Source: Pomphorhynchus laevis (lineage: Eukaryota > Acanthocephala > Palaeacanthocephala > Echinorhynchida > Pomphorhynchidae). Taken from it: 64,000 nucleotides of DNA. Within the stretch, counting starts at the first letter, position 1. Every line of letters starts with the position of its first letter. Below, piece by piece: positions 9,561 through 21,100 of the stretch. Position numbers and translations under genes: made by a program. The notes beneath the pieces are model-generated. The model ran no database searches and was not told where the DNA came from. It was given only the letters and a program-made list of their open reading frames with translations. The DNA lies in the NCBI GenBank assembly GCA_012934845.2, contig WNNJ02003009.1:108510-172509 (forward strand), read 5' to 3'.

Positions 9561-10882
9561 CTTAATAGTTTAAATGAATTTTTAATAATATTAATAGTAT
9601 TTATTATTTAATATATATTTATTTCTCAATTATATGAAATAAAAAATTCAACAAATTTAGGACCCATTTTGCTAGCTTTTTTATTTTTTAATTAGATTTC
9701 AAAATTTTTGTTGTTCTAACAAATTTAATTTTTAATTTCTTACAAATTTAATTTTTTATTCTATTCAAATTTTTTTATATAACATTTTGATTAAAAATTA
9801 TACTTTAAAATTATAAGTATTTAATTTTCATATTCAAATAGAACGTATGTGTATAATTATTATAAATCAACTTCTAGTACTTTGACATAATAATGACTTA
9901 ATAATTATGTTTTATATCAATATTTTGTAATCGTAATTGATTATATTGTAGAGCATTACAAGTATATTACAACTAGAAATTAGTTCTTTTATTTAGAAAT
10001 TTATATTTTGTCATTGGCTAATTTTTTAAAGCATATCGTATCTTTGACCCAGGAAATTAAAAGCCAAAAATACTTATTGTTTATTTAATGTGTGCTGATG
10101 TAAAGAATATATCTTATTTTGATTATACTTTAAAATAATTAGTTTTTTGATTAATTCCCATATTATATTCATTTTGAATGTATAATTAGCCTTCTAACGA
10201 AATCAAGTTCTAGTACTTTGACATTTTTGTGTTTTATTTGTCAAAGTGCACATTCTCGATTTGATATCAAGTATCTAGTTTGATTTAAGTTTACTGCTCG
10301 AGTTCCCAGCTGGCTAGACAAGCTTAATTGATCTTCTTTAACGATTTTTTGTTAAGTCCGGGCACTTAATTACGTTTAATAAATACTTACATGATTGGGC
10401 ACAGAAAAACACACAATGATTTATAAAAATAATACATAGAATTAAGATAATATGTATATAATTGATTTGAATTGTAAAACACGGAGCAGTTAACCGTTTT
10501 CACACCGGACACAAAAATAATGTTAAAATTTCATTACTTATTCATCTACCGAGTAATACATGTGTTTTTTCCTATTGCAAAACTTTATTCCACGTATTTT
10601 AATTTCCAATTAACAATAATTGAAAACACTTTGTTTGGGTTAAAACAATTTTCTTGATATTACCAAATTAAAACAAGAAGAAAAGTTATAAAAGTTACAA
10701 GATAAAATACACAAAGAATATATGTATACAACTGACTATATTATTTTAGGTAATATAGTCAACTGACTATATTGGGTTTTGCAGTAAAACCCATTTTCAA
10801 ATTTTTAAAATTCGACAAATTTTTAAATTTGTCAAATTTTATAAAGCAAATAAGGAATTATTAAAATATTAAAAACAAATAA
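9561..10882. other. A+T-rich spacer, no gene seen
   Basis: About 1.3 kb of low-complexity A+T-rich DNA with no supported gene. A 33-bp local duplication with the words ACTGACTATATT and GGTAATATAGTC occurs at about 10730-10775. The words CTTCTAGTACTTTGACAT (about 9870) and GTTCTAGTACTTTGACAT (about 10207) suggest an old duplication. Confidence 0.45.
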
Positions 10883-11510
10883 GGAATTATTGGAGTTGGA
10901 TCAAAGAATAGAGGAAATTAATTTTGATATTTCGCTAACTTCTGTTAGCATCTTCAGAAAATTACAATGTTTTTTAAAATGTGCATGCTTATGTAAAATA
11001 AGTTCAAAATGATCGCCGTCATTTGCTTTGGGCAGGTGCTGCTATTGTTAGCGATAACCAGTTGCTTTCAAAATTAAAATTTATTCAACTCTGAAAACTG
11101 TTTTCTGATTGTTCATTGCTTCAATTTTAAATTTCTGGCAGCAGTTCCTGGTGAAAATTCAAAATTATTTTAAAATTATTAATGATTAAATAATGTTAAC
11201 ATATTAATTGATATCATATTACTTGGTTAAAGATTAATATTATAAATTATTAAAATTAATACAATAATTTGACAGAATTGTTATATTGCAAAAAGATAAA
11301 AAAATTAAATATAAAATTAATCAAATTACACAAATTTATATGAATTATTAAAATTAATTTGAGTAATTATTATAAATATATATCACTAATTTAACACGAC
11401 TTAAATTGTAATTCTAATTTCAATTGTAAATTTCTGAATATGCTAACAGAAGTTAGCGAAATATCAAAAATAATTACGTCTTTCCTTTGATCCAGCTCCA
11501 ATAATTATTT
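10883..11510. repeat. Foldback element, GATATTTCGCTAA family
   Basis: The left arm (10883-10962) has GGAGTTGGATCAAAG, then GATATTTCGCTAACTTCTG and TTAGCATCTTCAGAAAA. The right arm (about 11440-11510) is its reverse complement, ending in CTTTGATCCAGCTCC. The arms are about 70-80 bp and the interior is non-coding. The core word recurs in a foldback at 23341-23555 and in a duplicated block at 53.4/53.9 kb, which defines a local non-autonomous family. Confidence 0.65.
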
Positions 11511-11694
11511 ATCAATAAATGGATTAGTATCAACTATTTAAAATCATTCGACAGTGCTACTTGTCTGCAGATATCTAGAAACTTGGAAAAAATCAAAATA
11601 AAGAGGTCGAAATGTAAAATGGTCATTATATTTTTAAAAGTCTGCAAAGAAAATAATTTAATTCCACTATTTTTAAATTTTTAACATTTTAAAA

Positions 11695-13240
11695 ATGTTA
11701 CCCATTTTCAAAATGTTTTCCTTGTCTTCCTTATTATGTAAGTGCACTAAATTATTATTTTCGTGACTGATTCTCTTTATTGTGGTAGCTATGCCGTCTC
11801 CAGTATTCTCATCGTTAAAAAGTTTATTCGATAGCATCATTTTAACGCTTCGAAAAAATGTAAGTTAATGCTTTATCATTTATAGTCGAAATCCTTTTGC
11901 ATTTTAAAGCAGCAACGTTGCTCACAGATTTTAAGTCTGTTGTCCACATCTTTCCAGCTAGAGCTATGTGATAGTTGTAAAATTTTAAAAAGCATTCGAC
12001 ACAAATTAAGCCGATTTCTTCGCCATTGTATCGAGAACTACGAGAATACAAGCATAGATATCAATCTGATGTATTATGCTTCAAAATTTGGTAGGCCAAA
12101 ATTTCAGGTTTGTGATATAAAATAAGTGCTTATTTTATTATTATATAAATATATTTATATTTATAACATTATAAATAATAATGGTTGAAAGAATTTAGGT
12201 TCGATCTAAACGTGGAATAGAGTTCTAAACAAACTACAACGGTACAGTCTTCTGAATAGTACGGACGTACCATTAAAAATCACCGGTATCACCGATTCAT
12301 ATGTTCGAATGAATACGATTGCTATATGTATAATATAAGATTTATTATATATTATATGCAATATATATTATATATTATATGCAATATATATTATATATTA
12401 TATGCAATATATTATATATTATATTATCTACAATATTATTACATACAATGCGTTAGCTGAGAAGTTGTATTACCCGATCAAAAAAAGAAAAAAGAAAAAA
12501 AAAGTTTACAAGTTAATATAGGGTAATCAGTAACTTGTCTGCATCGATATCATTTGAATCAGCAAGATCGAAGATATCCGTTGAAGTGTGAGTGTCGATT
12601 CTCCATCCATGCTAGGCACAGTCGCATGAAGTGCTTCATGAAGCTATAAACAGTTTTGCGGCAACCATTATATAAAATCAATGGTTGATTAATGTATAGA
12701 CAGAATTAATATAGATCTTTTCTATGGTTGCGTTGATGTGTTGAAACCGCCATTGATTTAAAGAAGAAAGATAAATTTATTGTTAAGCTTTTGTATAATG
12801 ACCTTCTTCAGAACTAGTTTTTGTTTTTACTGAATAACTAGTTCTGAAGAAGATCATAAGGCCGAGATCGTAACAATAAATCTATCTTTCCTATTTCCAT
12901 CAATGCTGATTACAAACACATTGACGCAAATAGAGAAAGGATCTACGAAGTGAGTATCCCTGCAATTTTCAGTTCATTAACAGAAAATATATAAATATAT
13001 TTATATTTATAACATTATAAAGAATATTATAAATTGATTGTTCACTCATTTTTAAATTATATTTAATTAGTGGAGAGAGTTAAATTATTATTTTTATTAA
13101 AGGTCAAATTTTCGATAGCTAACTGCTATCATACTCAAGACAGAATTATGAAAAATGTACAACAATATCAAAGCATATATTTAGTTCACGACGCAGCAAA
13201 TCAAAGTATTCAAAATCCGCTACTACTGCGCAGTAGATAA
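11695..13240 (+). CDS. Small unrecognised three-exon gene
   Basis: Exons 11695-11859, 11886-12107 and 13103-13240 join in phase 0 and give a complete frame of 174 residues from ATG 11695 (a second ATG lies at 11713) to TAA at 13238-13240. The first intron is only 26 nt (gtaagt...tatag); the second is 994 nt and contains the foldback at 12764-12890 and a TA-rich microsatellite. The N-terminus has a hydrophobic Leu/Phe/Cys-rich stretch. The middle exon reads CSQILSLLSTSFQLELCDSC, then SRFLRHCIENYENTSIDINL. I do not recognise the family. It lies about 1.9 kb upstream of the large ATR exon on the same strand; the missing ATR N-terminus might in principle be encoded here, but phase and sequence give no proof. 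Sure of the open frames, unsure that the gene is real. Confidence 0.45.
12335..12435. repeat. TA-rich microsatellite with GCAATATATATTATATAT units
   Basis: Three to four tandem units of about 27 bp (GCAATATATATTATATATTA type) inside the second intron of the small gene at 11695-13240. Confidence 0.7.
12764..12890. repeat. Foldback element, about 127 bp
   Basis: The left arm (GAAAGATAAATTTATTGTTA, then CTTCTTCAGAACTAGTT) and the right arm (AACTAGTTCTGAAGAAG, then TAACAATAAATCTATCTTTC) are inverted copies with a loop of about 15 bp. It is non-coding and MITE-like, and lies in an intron. Confidence 0.7.
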
Positions 13241-13379
13241 AACAACTAGATGTGCTCTTTTTTGAAAAATATTTATATTCTGTTAAAAAAACGGGATCCG
13301 GCGCTGTTATAGGCCATTCCTTCAACATAAATTTCTTGTGTTCTTAATCATATAATATCTTTCTAGAATAGTGTAATAA

Positions 13380-14270
13380 TTACCGTGGAAAACGGTATTT
13401 TAGAACAAAGAATACAGACAGCATGTTTTACGAATAAAAAATATTAATGCGTAATAATAAACCGGATATTGATCTTATAACTAATATTTTATAATTATAA
13501 TTAAATATTTTGTTATTAAATATTTATAAAAATATTATACGGTATTTTAGAACAAAGAATACAGACAGCATGTTTTATGAATAAAAAAATTAAAAATTAA
13601 AATGGTATTTTAGACATATGTTGTTTGTATTGAATATAGACAGCATGCTGATACAAGTATTAAATATTTATAAAAATATTATATTTTTATTCAATATTAT
13701 ATTTTTATATTATATTTTATTATATTTTATGGTATTATTCGAAATACCATTCAATCTTATAACTAATATACTAATATTACTTAATTAATTATATTAATAA
13801 ATTAATTCAAAATTATTTATTATTAATTACAAACGGGATATTGATAATTAATAATATAATAAACCGGATATTGATCTTGTATCCTATAAAAATATATCTT
13901 ATAACTAATATACTAATATTAATTAATTATATTAATAAATTAATTTATAATTATTTATTATTAATTACGAACGGGATATTGATAATTAACAATATAATAA
14001 TAAAAATCCGGATCTTGTAAATCTTAAAATTTATGTTTGTTAATAATAATTGATAAGTTTTGTTTTATACTAATATGTAAATAAATTAATAAATAAGTTA
14101 ATTAATAAATTTATTTATAATGTATTAATAAATTAATAAGTATATTAATGCGTAATAATAAGCAGGATATTGATCTTATAACTAACATTTTATAATTAAA
14201 TGCTTTGTTTGTTAAATTTATTATTTATTTATTATTATTGTAATAATAATTAATAAGTTTTGTTTGTATT
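13380..14270. repeat. Local A+T-rich duplicated block
   Basis: A set of short local duplications: GGTATTTTAGAACAAAGAAT followed by ACAGACAGCATGTTTTA occurs at 13393 and again at 13540, and AAACCGGATATTGATCTT-like words occur at about 13460, 13862 and 14162. No coding potential is seen. Confidence 0.6.
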
Positions 14271-15170
14271 TTCATTGTATTTTTTATGTTTATTTTTATT
14301 AACATTTTATTGTGATCTAAAGTATAATTTGTAAACTTTAACTTTAGCCAAAAAGAGTGTATCCAATTTTCATAAATTAATTTTAAATTAATTTATAAAA
14401 AGTATTTTCAATATTTATAATTTAAATTACAATATTTAATATTTTTAGTAAAATAAATTAAATTTCTAAATACTCGTTATTGATAAGTAAATACATCTGT
14501 AAATGAAAATTTTGTGTTATTTTCAGTTTTAAGTATTCACGTATTTTCTAATTTTACTGTCTGGTATTTTCTATATTGAATTGTCCACATGTATAATGCT
14601 TTATCAATCTAATTTTAAATTTAAGATTAAATCTACTTAATATGTTATAATATAATAATAAAGGGTGGTACCGCTTCATCATCGGGTGCCCTACGTCTTT
14701 CGACAACGCAACCTAGTGATTTTGAGGTGTTCTTACAGAGATTAAATATTGATAATACTTGCTCGAGAACCTTGTGATTTTGGCGTGTTATTACAGAGAT
14801 TAAATAGAGATTGTGATTTTGACGTGTTATTAAATAGAGATAATACATGCTCGAGGTTTGAATCCCGTACATAGAGTTTGCAGTGCACACGCTTCCACTA
14901 CTCGGCAAAGAGGGCTTAATAATAAATAATATTATTTCAATAACGTTTAAAAATAAATTACCCCAGGTACTACAATAAAGTTTGAATTCTCTCAATACAG
15001 CTCAATAAAATCGGTTTAAAATGTATCATCTGCTGTTTTGACTTTATGTACATAAAACAAAATACGTTACGGCCACAAGACCAGGTTATGATCTAGAATT
15101 TTTAAAATATGAATAGATCTTAGAAATTAGGATTTAAATACCGGTTTACGAATTAGAAATATAGCGATTA
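14271..15170. other. Upstream region of ATR with a short repeat cluster
   Basis: Non-coding. Between 14710 and 14865, TGATTTTGACGTGTTATTA-like words are repeated three times (about 14717, 14776, 14815) before GAGGTTTGAATCCCG (14850-14864), which resembles a pol III B box but lacks a convincing tRNA fold. An in-frame stop (tag, 15162-15164) precedes the ATR start codon; an AG at 15163-15164 could act as an acceptor if more N-terminal exons exist. Confidence 0.4.
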
Positions 15171-18100
15171 ATGTTTAACCTAAATTTTTATCGTCATTTA
15201 TTATCTTTAGGAGTTACATTCCATAACAATTTACAGTGCAATGTTGGATCTCTGCTTGATTTGTGTGCCAGATCAAAAGAATTTAAATACTTAGATTTAC
15301 TATCTCTCTTGGATACAAATTGTCAAATTTCACAACAACGAAGAACTGATTACTATATGCAGCTAATAGATCGCAGTTCCACATTCAATTTTGATACAAA
15401 TGTGCGATGGGTAATATTGTCCTTAAATCATTATCCTGAATCAATTATGCTCCAATGTAATAACTTACCTTGGTCGCAAGTATCATCTGTCTTTATTTCA
15501 AATATACCGCTTATTTTGTTCAAGTGCAGAACAACTTATTACTGTAAACATGACTTTACCGGACCAATTAGCTGCGAATTAATTAACTGGATGCTGCAGA
15601 TTTCTTCAAATATAAAAGATTTTGCTTCTGATATGTACAACTTTGTAATTAATCTGATTCGATGTGAAATTCCAAAAACCAAATACGTTCTTAGATGCAT
15701 TTTTTATTTGTTAAGTACTGCTGATTCTACGATGACCGTTAACGATTCTGGTGATGATATACTTAAACTATGTGAGCAAATGAGATCTACGGACATTTTT
15801 GGATGGCAGAATGCAATAATAACATTTGCGATCGAGCAAATTGATTATATGAAATCAGCGAACACTGTGAAACTACTCGGTACCCTAATGATATCACCCA
15901 CCTCAGAATCATTGACTAATAATTTGCTGTGCAGATCAATACACCTGCTCCTTTACGCCTATTTACATTTTTCTATTAGTGAGGCGATTAACTATACAGC
16001 GGCCATTCTAGCCGTGCACACAAACGAAAATGATTTATCTGGCTTTCTATTTAATTTACCCGTTCAGCTCCAGTACATAGTCTTATCATCGATATCATTA
16101 ATAACGTCAGCCGATATGTCGTCACCCACAATAATAAACGCATTTCTGAGCTGTCGCTTCATTCGTTCCAATAAGCTAATCCTGTTGTGTATTGCCGTTG
16201 TGCATCAAAATGCAGAACTTTATAAGTCCATCACCGATTTCATCAATGATGATCTCATTTTAAATTCTGTTCCTTTCATATACAAAATTTTAATCACTTA
16301 CTTTCATGAACAAGCCGATCGGTGGCAGAGTTCACTTGAGTATTGCGCCCGCTTGTCGAAATGCTCACTTCGATCACTTACAGTCCTGACAAGACAAAGT
16401 ATTTGTGAACAAATCATTGGAGACGCTGATTTGGTTAGTTGCTTTCCTGAACGAGTATTGGCTATACTCCGCTTGGTGGCTCGTATATCCAATGAGGGAC
16501 AAAATAATGAAGGTACTGAAATTGCCAATCAACTAGATATTTTACTTCAACCAAGAATACCCGGAATTTTGCTTGTTCTGGAAAAGCTAGTGCTATCGGA
16601 ACGATTGACTTGTGTAGCATTTTTGCTTAGCATTTTGTCAGATAAGCTGATACAGCGATGTACCACCCGTTTTATTCGTATACTGAAAACGTGCTGTGGA
16701 TGTGACGATGATGCCAATATTGACGAGAAAAGTCGTCAGTTGTTGTGTTCAACATTATATGCATTTGCTAGTAAGATACAAATGTCACAACTGTCCCCTT
16801 GCAGTTGTCTGTCACTTTTAAGCTGTTTGCATTACATAGATCCTGATGTGAGTGATGATATTTTCATCGGATGTCAATTGGAACCGGACATTTTACCAGG
16901 ATTTACAGGAGTAAAGAACATATCACATGTCATGAAGGCATTTGAATTTTCATCATCTGAATTGACTGTTCTCTATCTTTTAAAAATAACGTGGCGTATT
17001 ATAGAATCATCTAATTACAACAGTCCAGAGAGTTCCATATTTTTGTCACAAATGCACTGTAATCAAATTGCGTCATTTATTAATTCAAACGTAGAGTTCT
17101 ATATGAACAACAAGGATACAATGATTTTTGCTGGTAGAATATTAGGTTCGATCACCATTACTTCTAGTCATTGCTTAATGAGGTCGTTTACCAAGCAAGA
17201 AGACATATTACTTGTGGGTAGCAATAGTAAATTTCATCAATTTTTTATTTGCAAGGAAACTGGTGATCTGCAGTTTACCAACGAATGGATTTCAAAATAT
17301 CTTTGTATGTTATCAAGACTATTTTTTACCCTTAACAATCGAGATGCGGTTTGCTTCTGTATTCAAGAAGCGCACGTTCATCTAAGGCTTACTAGCGTAG
17401 ACTTGCCCGAACCTGTCAAAGATGTGTTGTCGATGTTTAGCGATTCAAAGCTTCGTATAAAATCAGCAGGAGGAAGAAAAATACCGGTGCTTGAAACCAT
17501 ATCCAACACTTTGCCATCGCTGCCATCATTGAACGATGATAAATCTGACAATTGGCATGTTAAACTATGCTTGTGGTTATTTTCAAAACTACCTGACAAG
17601 TGTAATACGGTACTCGGAGCTTTAAATGCATGCAATTTGCTTTTCGCAACTGTTTCTGACTCGGAAAAATGTGAAGATGCAGCCAAAGTAATTTTACCAG
17701 CTTTGCTAGCAATGCTTTTCAAATACGGAGAAACAGACAATGTTCATCAGTTCTGTGAATTTCTTATGCTTACATTGAATATTTTTAATAAACCAAAAGA
17801 CCACACGCCAACGCTTGCTATAAATGATAGGCAAGTATCCATTCATTTGGCTATTGAACAACTTCGGATCGATCGATTCGATGGAGTCGATGATTTGATT
17901 TCACGATTCGTTTCACTGCAGTTTATTCGCAACTGTCTTCAGTTTAACGCGCTATTGGCGCTTTACTATTGCTCATGGGCCTTGAAATCTCAACTAATAG
18001 TATTTGATTTGCAATGCGCTAGACTGCTACAAGAAGCCTATTGTCGTCTTGAAGATCTTGACAATGTCGTCGGCGTTACAGTTTACTATCAAAATCAGTT

Positions 18101-21100
18101 TCCATTACAGAAAGATCTTGCATTAAAGGCGCGGTCATGTGAGGCTAAAGGATTAGATGAGGAAGCTAGAGAATGTTTTAGACTGCTTTGTGAAACAGAA
18201 AACTCCGATCAGTGGATGAATGCGTACGAAGTTATCGACGAAAAACTCAAGAAGTCATTACTTGAATCGTGTGAAGTCGAACGCCAAAGCTGTTTCAAGT
18301 TTTTAAGCAAATTTGATTTTTGCTCCTCCTTGCAACCGATATTCAACGAAATCAGTAACAATATTTCTACTTCAAATAAATCAAATTCCTCTAAAACATT
18401 GAACTCGATGCTTGATAATTTTGTAATTAAGGAAATCAGCTTTCTAAAAGAGCAAAATAAGCTTAATCGTATTTTCTTTATGGAAGCGAGATTGCATCGA
18501 AGTTTCGTTAGACTTAAGCTTCTCGAAGAACTGAGACAAAGCGATTTGTCATTCAGATGTACCGGTAAATCTAGCACGGACACTGTGAGCGATATTAAGT
18601 GTGGCACAGTAAAATCAACATATATCCGGGATAGTAGTCACCTGCTAAAATTCGAATTGGATTTATATCTCCAAGTAAAACGACAATGTTGTATCGTACG
18701 CAGTGATCTACCTGAGAGTTATCGACGTCGAAAGCTGGTTGAGCTGTATGTAAAGCACGCCGAACTGTGCAGATTGGAAGGAAGCAACCATCGTCTGGCT
18801 AGTGGTAATCGCTTTTTGTTAAGGGCTGAACATCTTGACCCAGAATGTCCAGTTGTTATTCTCGAAAGAGCCAAATGGTTGAACGTAACTGGAAGACAAT
18901 TAGATGCGATTATTGAGCTAGAAGGAGCTCTAGTCAAATCCAGTGATCTAGAGAGCATGCTACTGTATGCGCAATGGAAATCGGAGGCGTCACTGGTTGA
19001 TAATTACAAGCTTTTAGAACTGTACCAAAACGCAGCTAACGTACACCCAAATTGCGAAGAGGCTCATTTTCAGCTTGCCCGATTTCTCGACTCTACTACT
19101 GGATGCACGACGGAGAATAAATTTCTTCTGTTGCCAAGATCAATTGAACTGACCGTAAAGTCCTACTGTGAATCAATCTTACATCGTTCAAGTGATGATT
19201 CTTCAAAGAAGTCATACCTGCTTCAATCATTGCCTCGAGTGTTTACACTTTGGTTTCTGTCTGGACGCTTAACATACCTAGCTGAAAATGCTCAACCAGG
19301 ACAATGGTCTCACCTGTGTACTCGTACCCTTTCAAAGCATATAGAGCACCTTACACTGACAATACGAACAACCATACGTAGTATTCCAACACAGCAGCTA
19401 CTTCAAATCAGTATAAGCCAGTTGACTAGTCGGCTTTGCCATCCTCATCCTGTTGTATCAAGCGCTTTGATTGCAATTCTTGCACGAATTTTAATCGATT
19501 TCCCTCATCAGACACTGTGGCGTCTTGTTTCTGTATCACAAAGTTCGTACGATAGGCGTAAGGAACGGTGTAATCGGCTGTTTGACGTTGCTCGCAAAAA
19601 ATGTAACAACAGCGATGAACTTAGTAAACTTATAAAGAATTGTCTTGATGTTAGTGCTTTGTTTGTCGAGCTATGCGAAAGGCCTATCCGCAATAACGTT
19701 ACAGAAATGTCAATGAAAAAGAGTTTTCCTACCTTGAAGCGTCGCTTGGATCATCAGGATGGTTTTCATCTATTGATTCCAATACATAATCAGCTGTTTA
19801 TGGTGTCATCATCGATAAATGAACACAAAGTAACAAGCTCTTTTCTGCAAGAACAAAGATCGAGTAATGAGTTAATCTTTTTTACCGGTATAGAAGATAA
19901 AATTTCAATAATGCGCTCACTTCAAAAGCCTAAACGCATTGTTGTTAGGGCATCTGATGGCTGTAAATATAATTTCCTTTGTAAAGCCAAAGATGACCTA
20001 CGTATCGATCATCGTCTATTGGAAGTTGCTAATCTGGCGAACCAATGCTTTAGCAATCAAGAGGATTTCCGTTTATATGCAGTAACACCGCTAAGTGAAC
20101 AGTGCGGCTTGATTGAATGGATCCCCAACCAAGAGACACTTAATTCTGCAATGCAATACCCTGACACTTTAATCGCATCCGTTCGTGAAATATACCCACC
20201 TGTGAACAGCTCTGCTCGAGCTAGATTAGATGTTTTCGAGAACAGGATACTATCCAAATTCAAACCCAGCAGGCTGCATCGTTGGTTTCTACGACAATTT
20301 GATTTTGTATCAGATTGGTATTCTGCTTGCAAACGATTCACTCGAAGCGCTGCCGCTTGGTCAATTTTAGGATACATAATCGGGCTCGGAGACCGTCATT
20401 GTGATAATATTATGTTAGATCAACTATCCGGTCAATGCGTTCATGTGGATTTCAACTGTTTATTTAATAAAGGTGAAAGTCTTCCAATACCAGAGATAGT
20501 TCCGTTCCGACTTACCCATAATATTGTTGATGCACTAGGACCTGTTGGCGTTGAAGGCCAATTTAGAATATCATGTCAACTGATTCTGGCGGAAATACGA
20601 AGGAACAGTAGTTTGCTAATTAATGTTCTGGAAACTTTCGTATTTGATCCTCTTGTCGAATGGAAAGGCTATTCCAAAATTGACGAAATAAAACCACCGG
20701 AAGCCAAGTGTAGAAAACTAGATAATGATATTTTTGGTGCTGGATCTGGAGCCGGAGAAATATTTAACAGTATGGTATGCTTAAATATTTATTTTATTTA
20801 AAAGCTGATTTTAGTGCAAAGATTTTTTAAAAATTTAGCTAGAAAATAAATACTTTTTTATTTTAATATTTATTAATTTTAAATTTATATAAAATATATA
20901 TCGAAATTATTAAAATTATTAAAATTTGTTATACTGCTTAGACAGTAAAATTGAAATTATAAAATTGAAATTATAAAATTTGTTAGACATCAAAAATGAG
21001 ACACCACAATACATTTTCCTAGTTGTTAAATGAAAAGGGATTTTTACCACATGATAAATATAGGAATAAAAATAATATAAGAATGTAATTCGTTATGGTC

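Noticed and set aside
11842-12051. Minus-strand 69-codon frame
   Set aside because: Antisense to the middle exon of the small three-exon gene, whose splice sites and phase are better supported.
14710-14890. tRNA gene or SINE head with GAGGTTTGAATCCCG as B box
   Set aside because: No A box at proper spacing and no cloverleaf could be drawn; the surrounding direct repeats explain the sequence better.
16304-20377. Several minus-strand open frames of 60-130 codons inside the large ATR exon
   Set aside because: They are antisense shadows of a strongly supported coding exon and have no domain features of their own.
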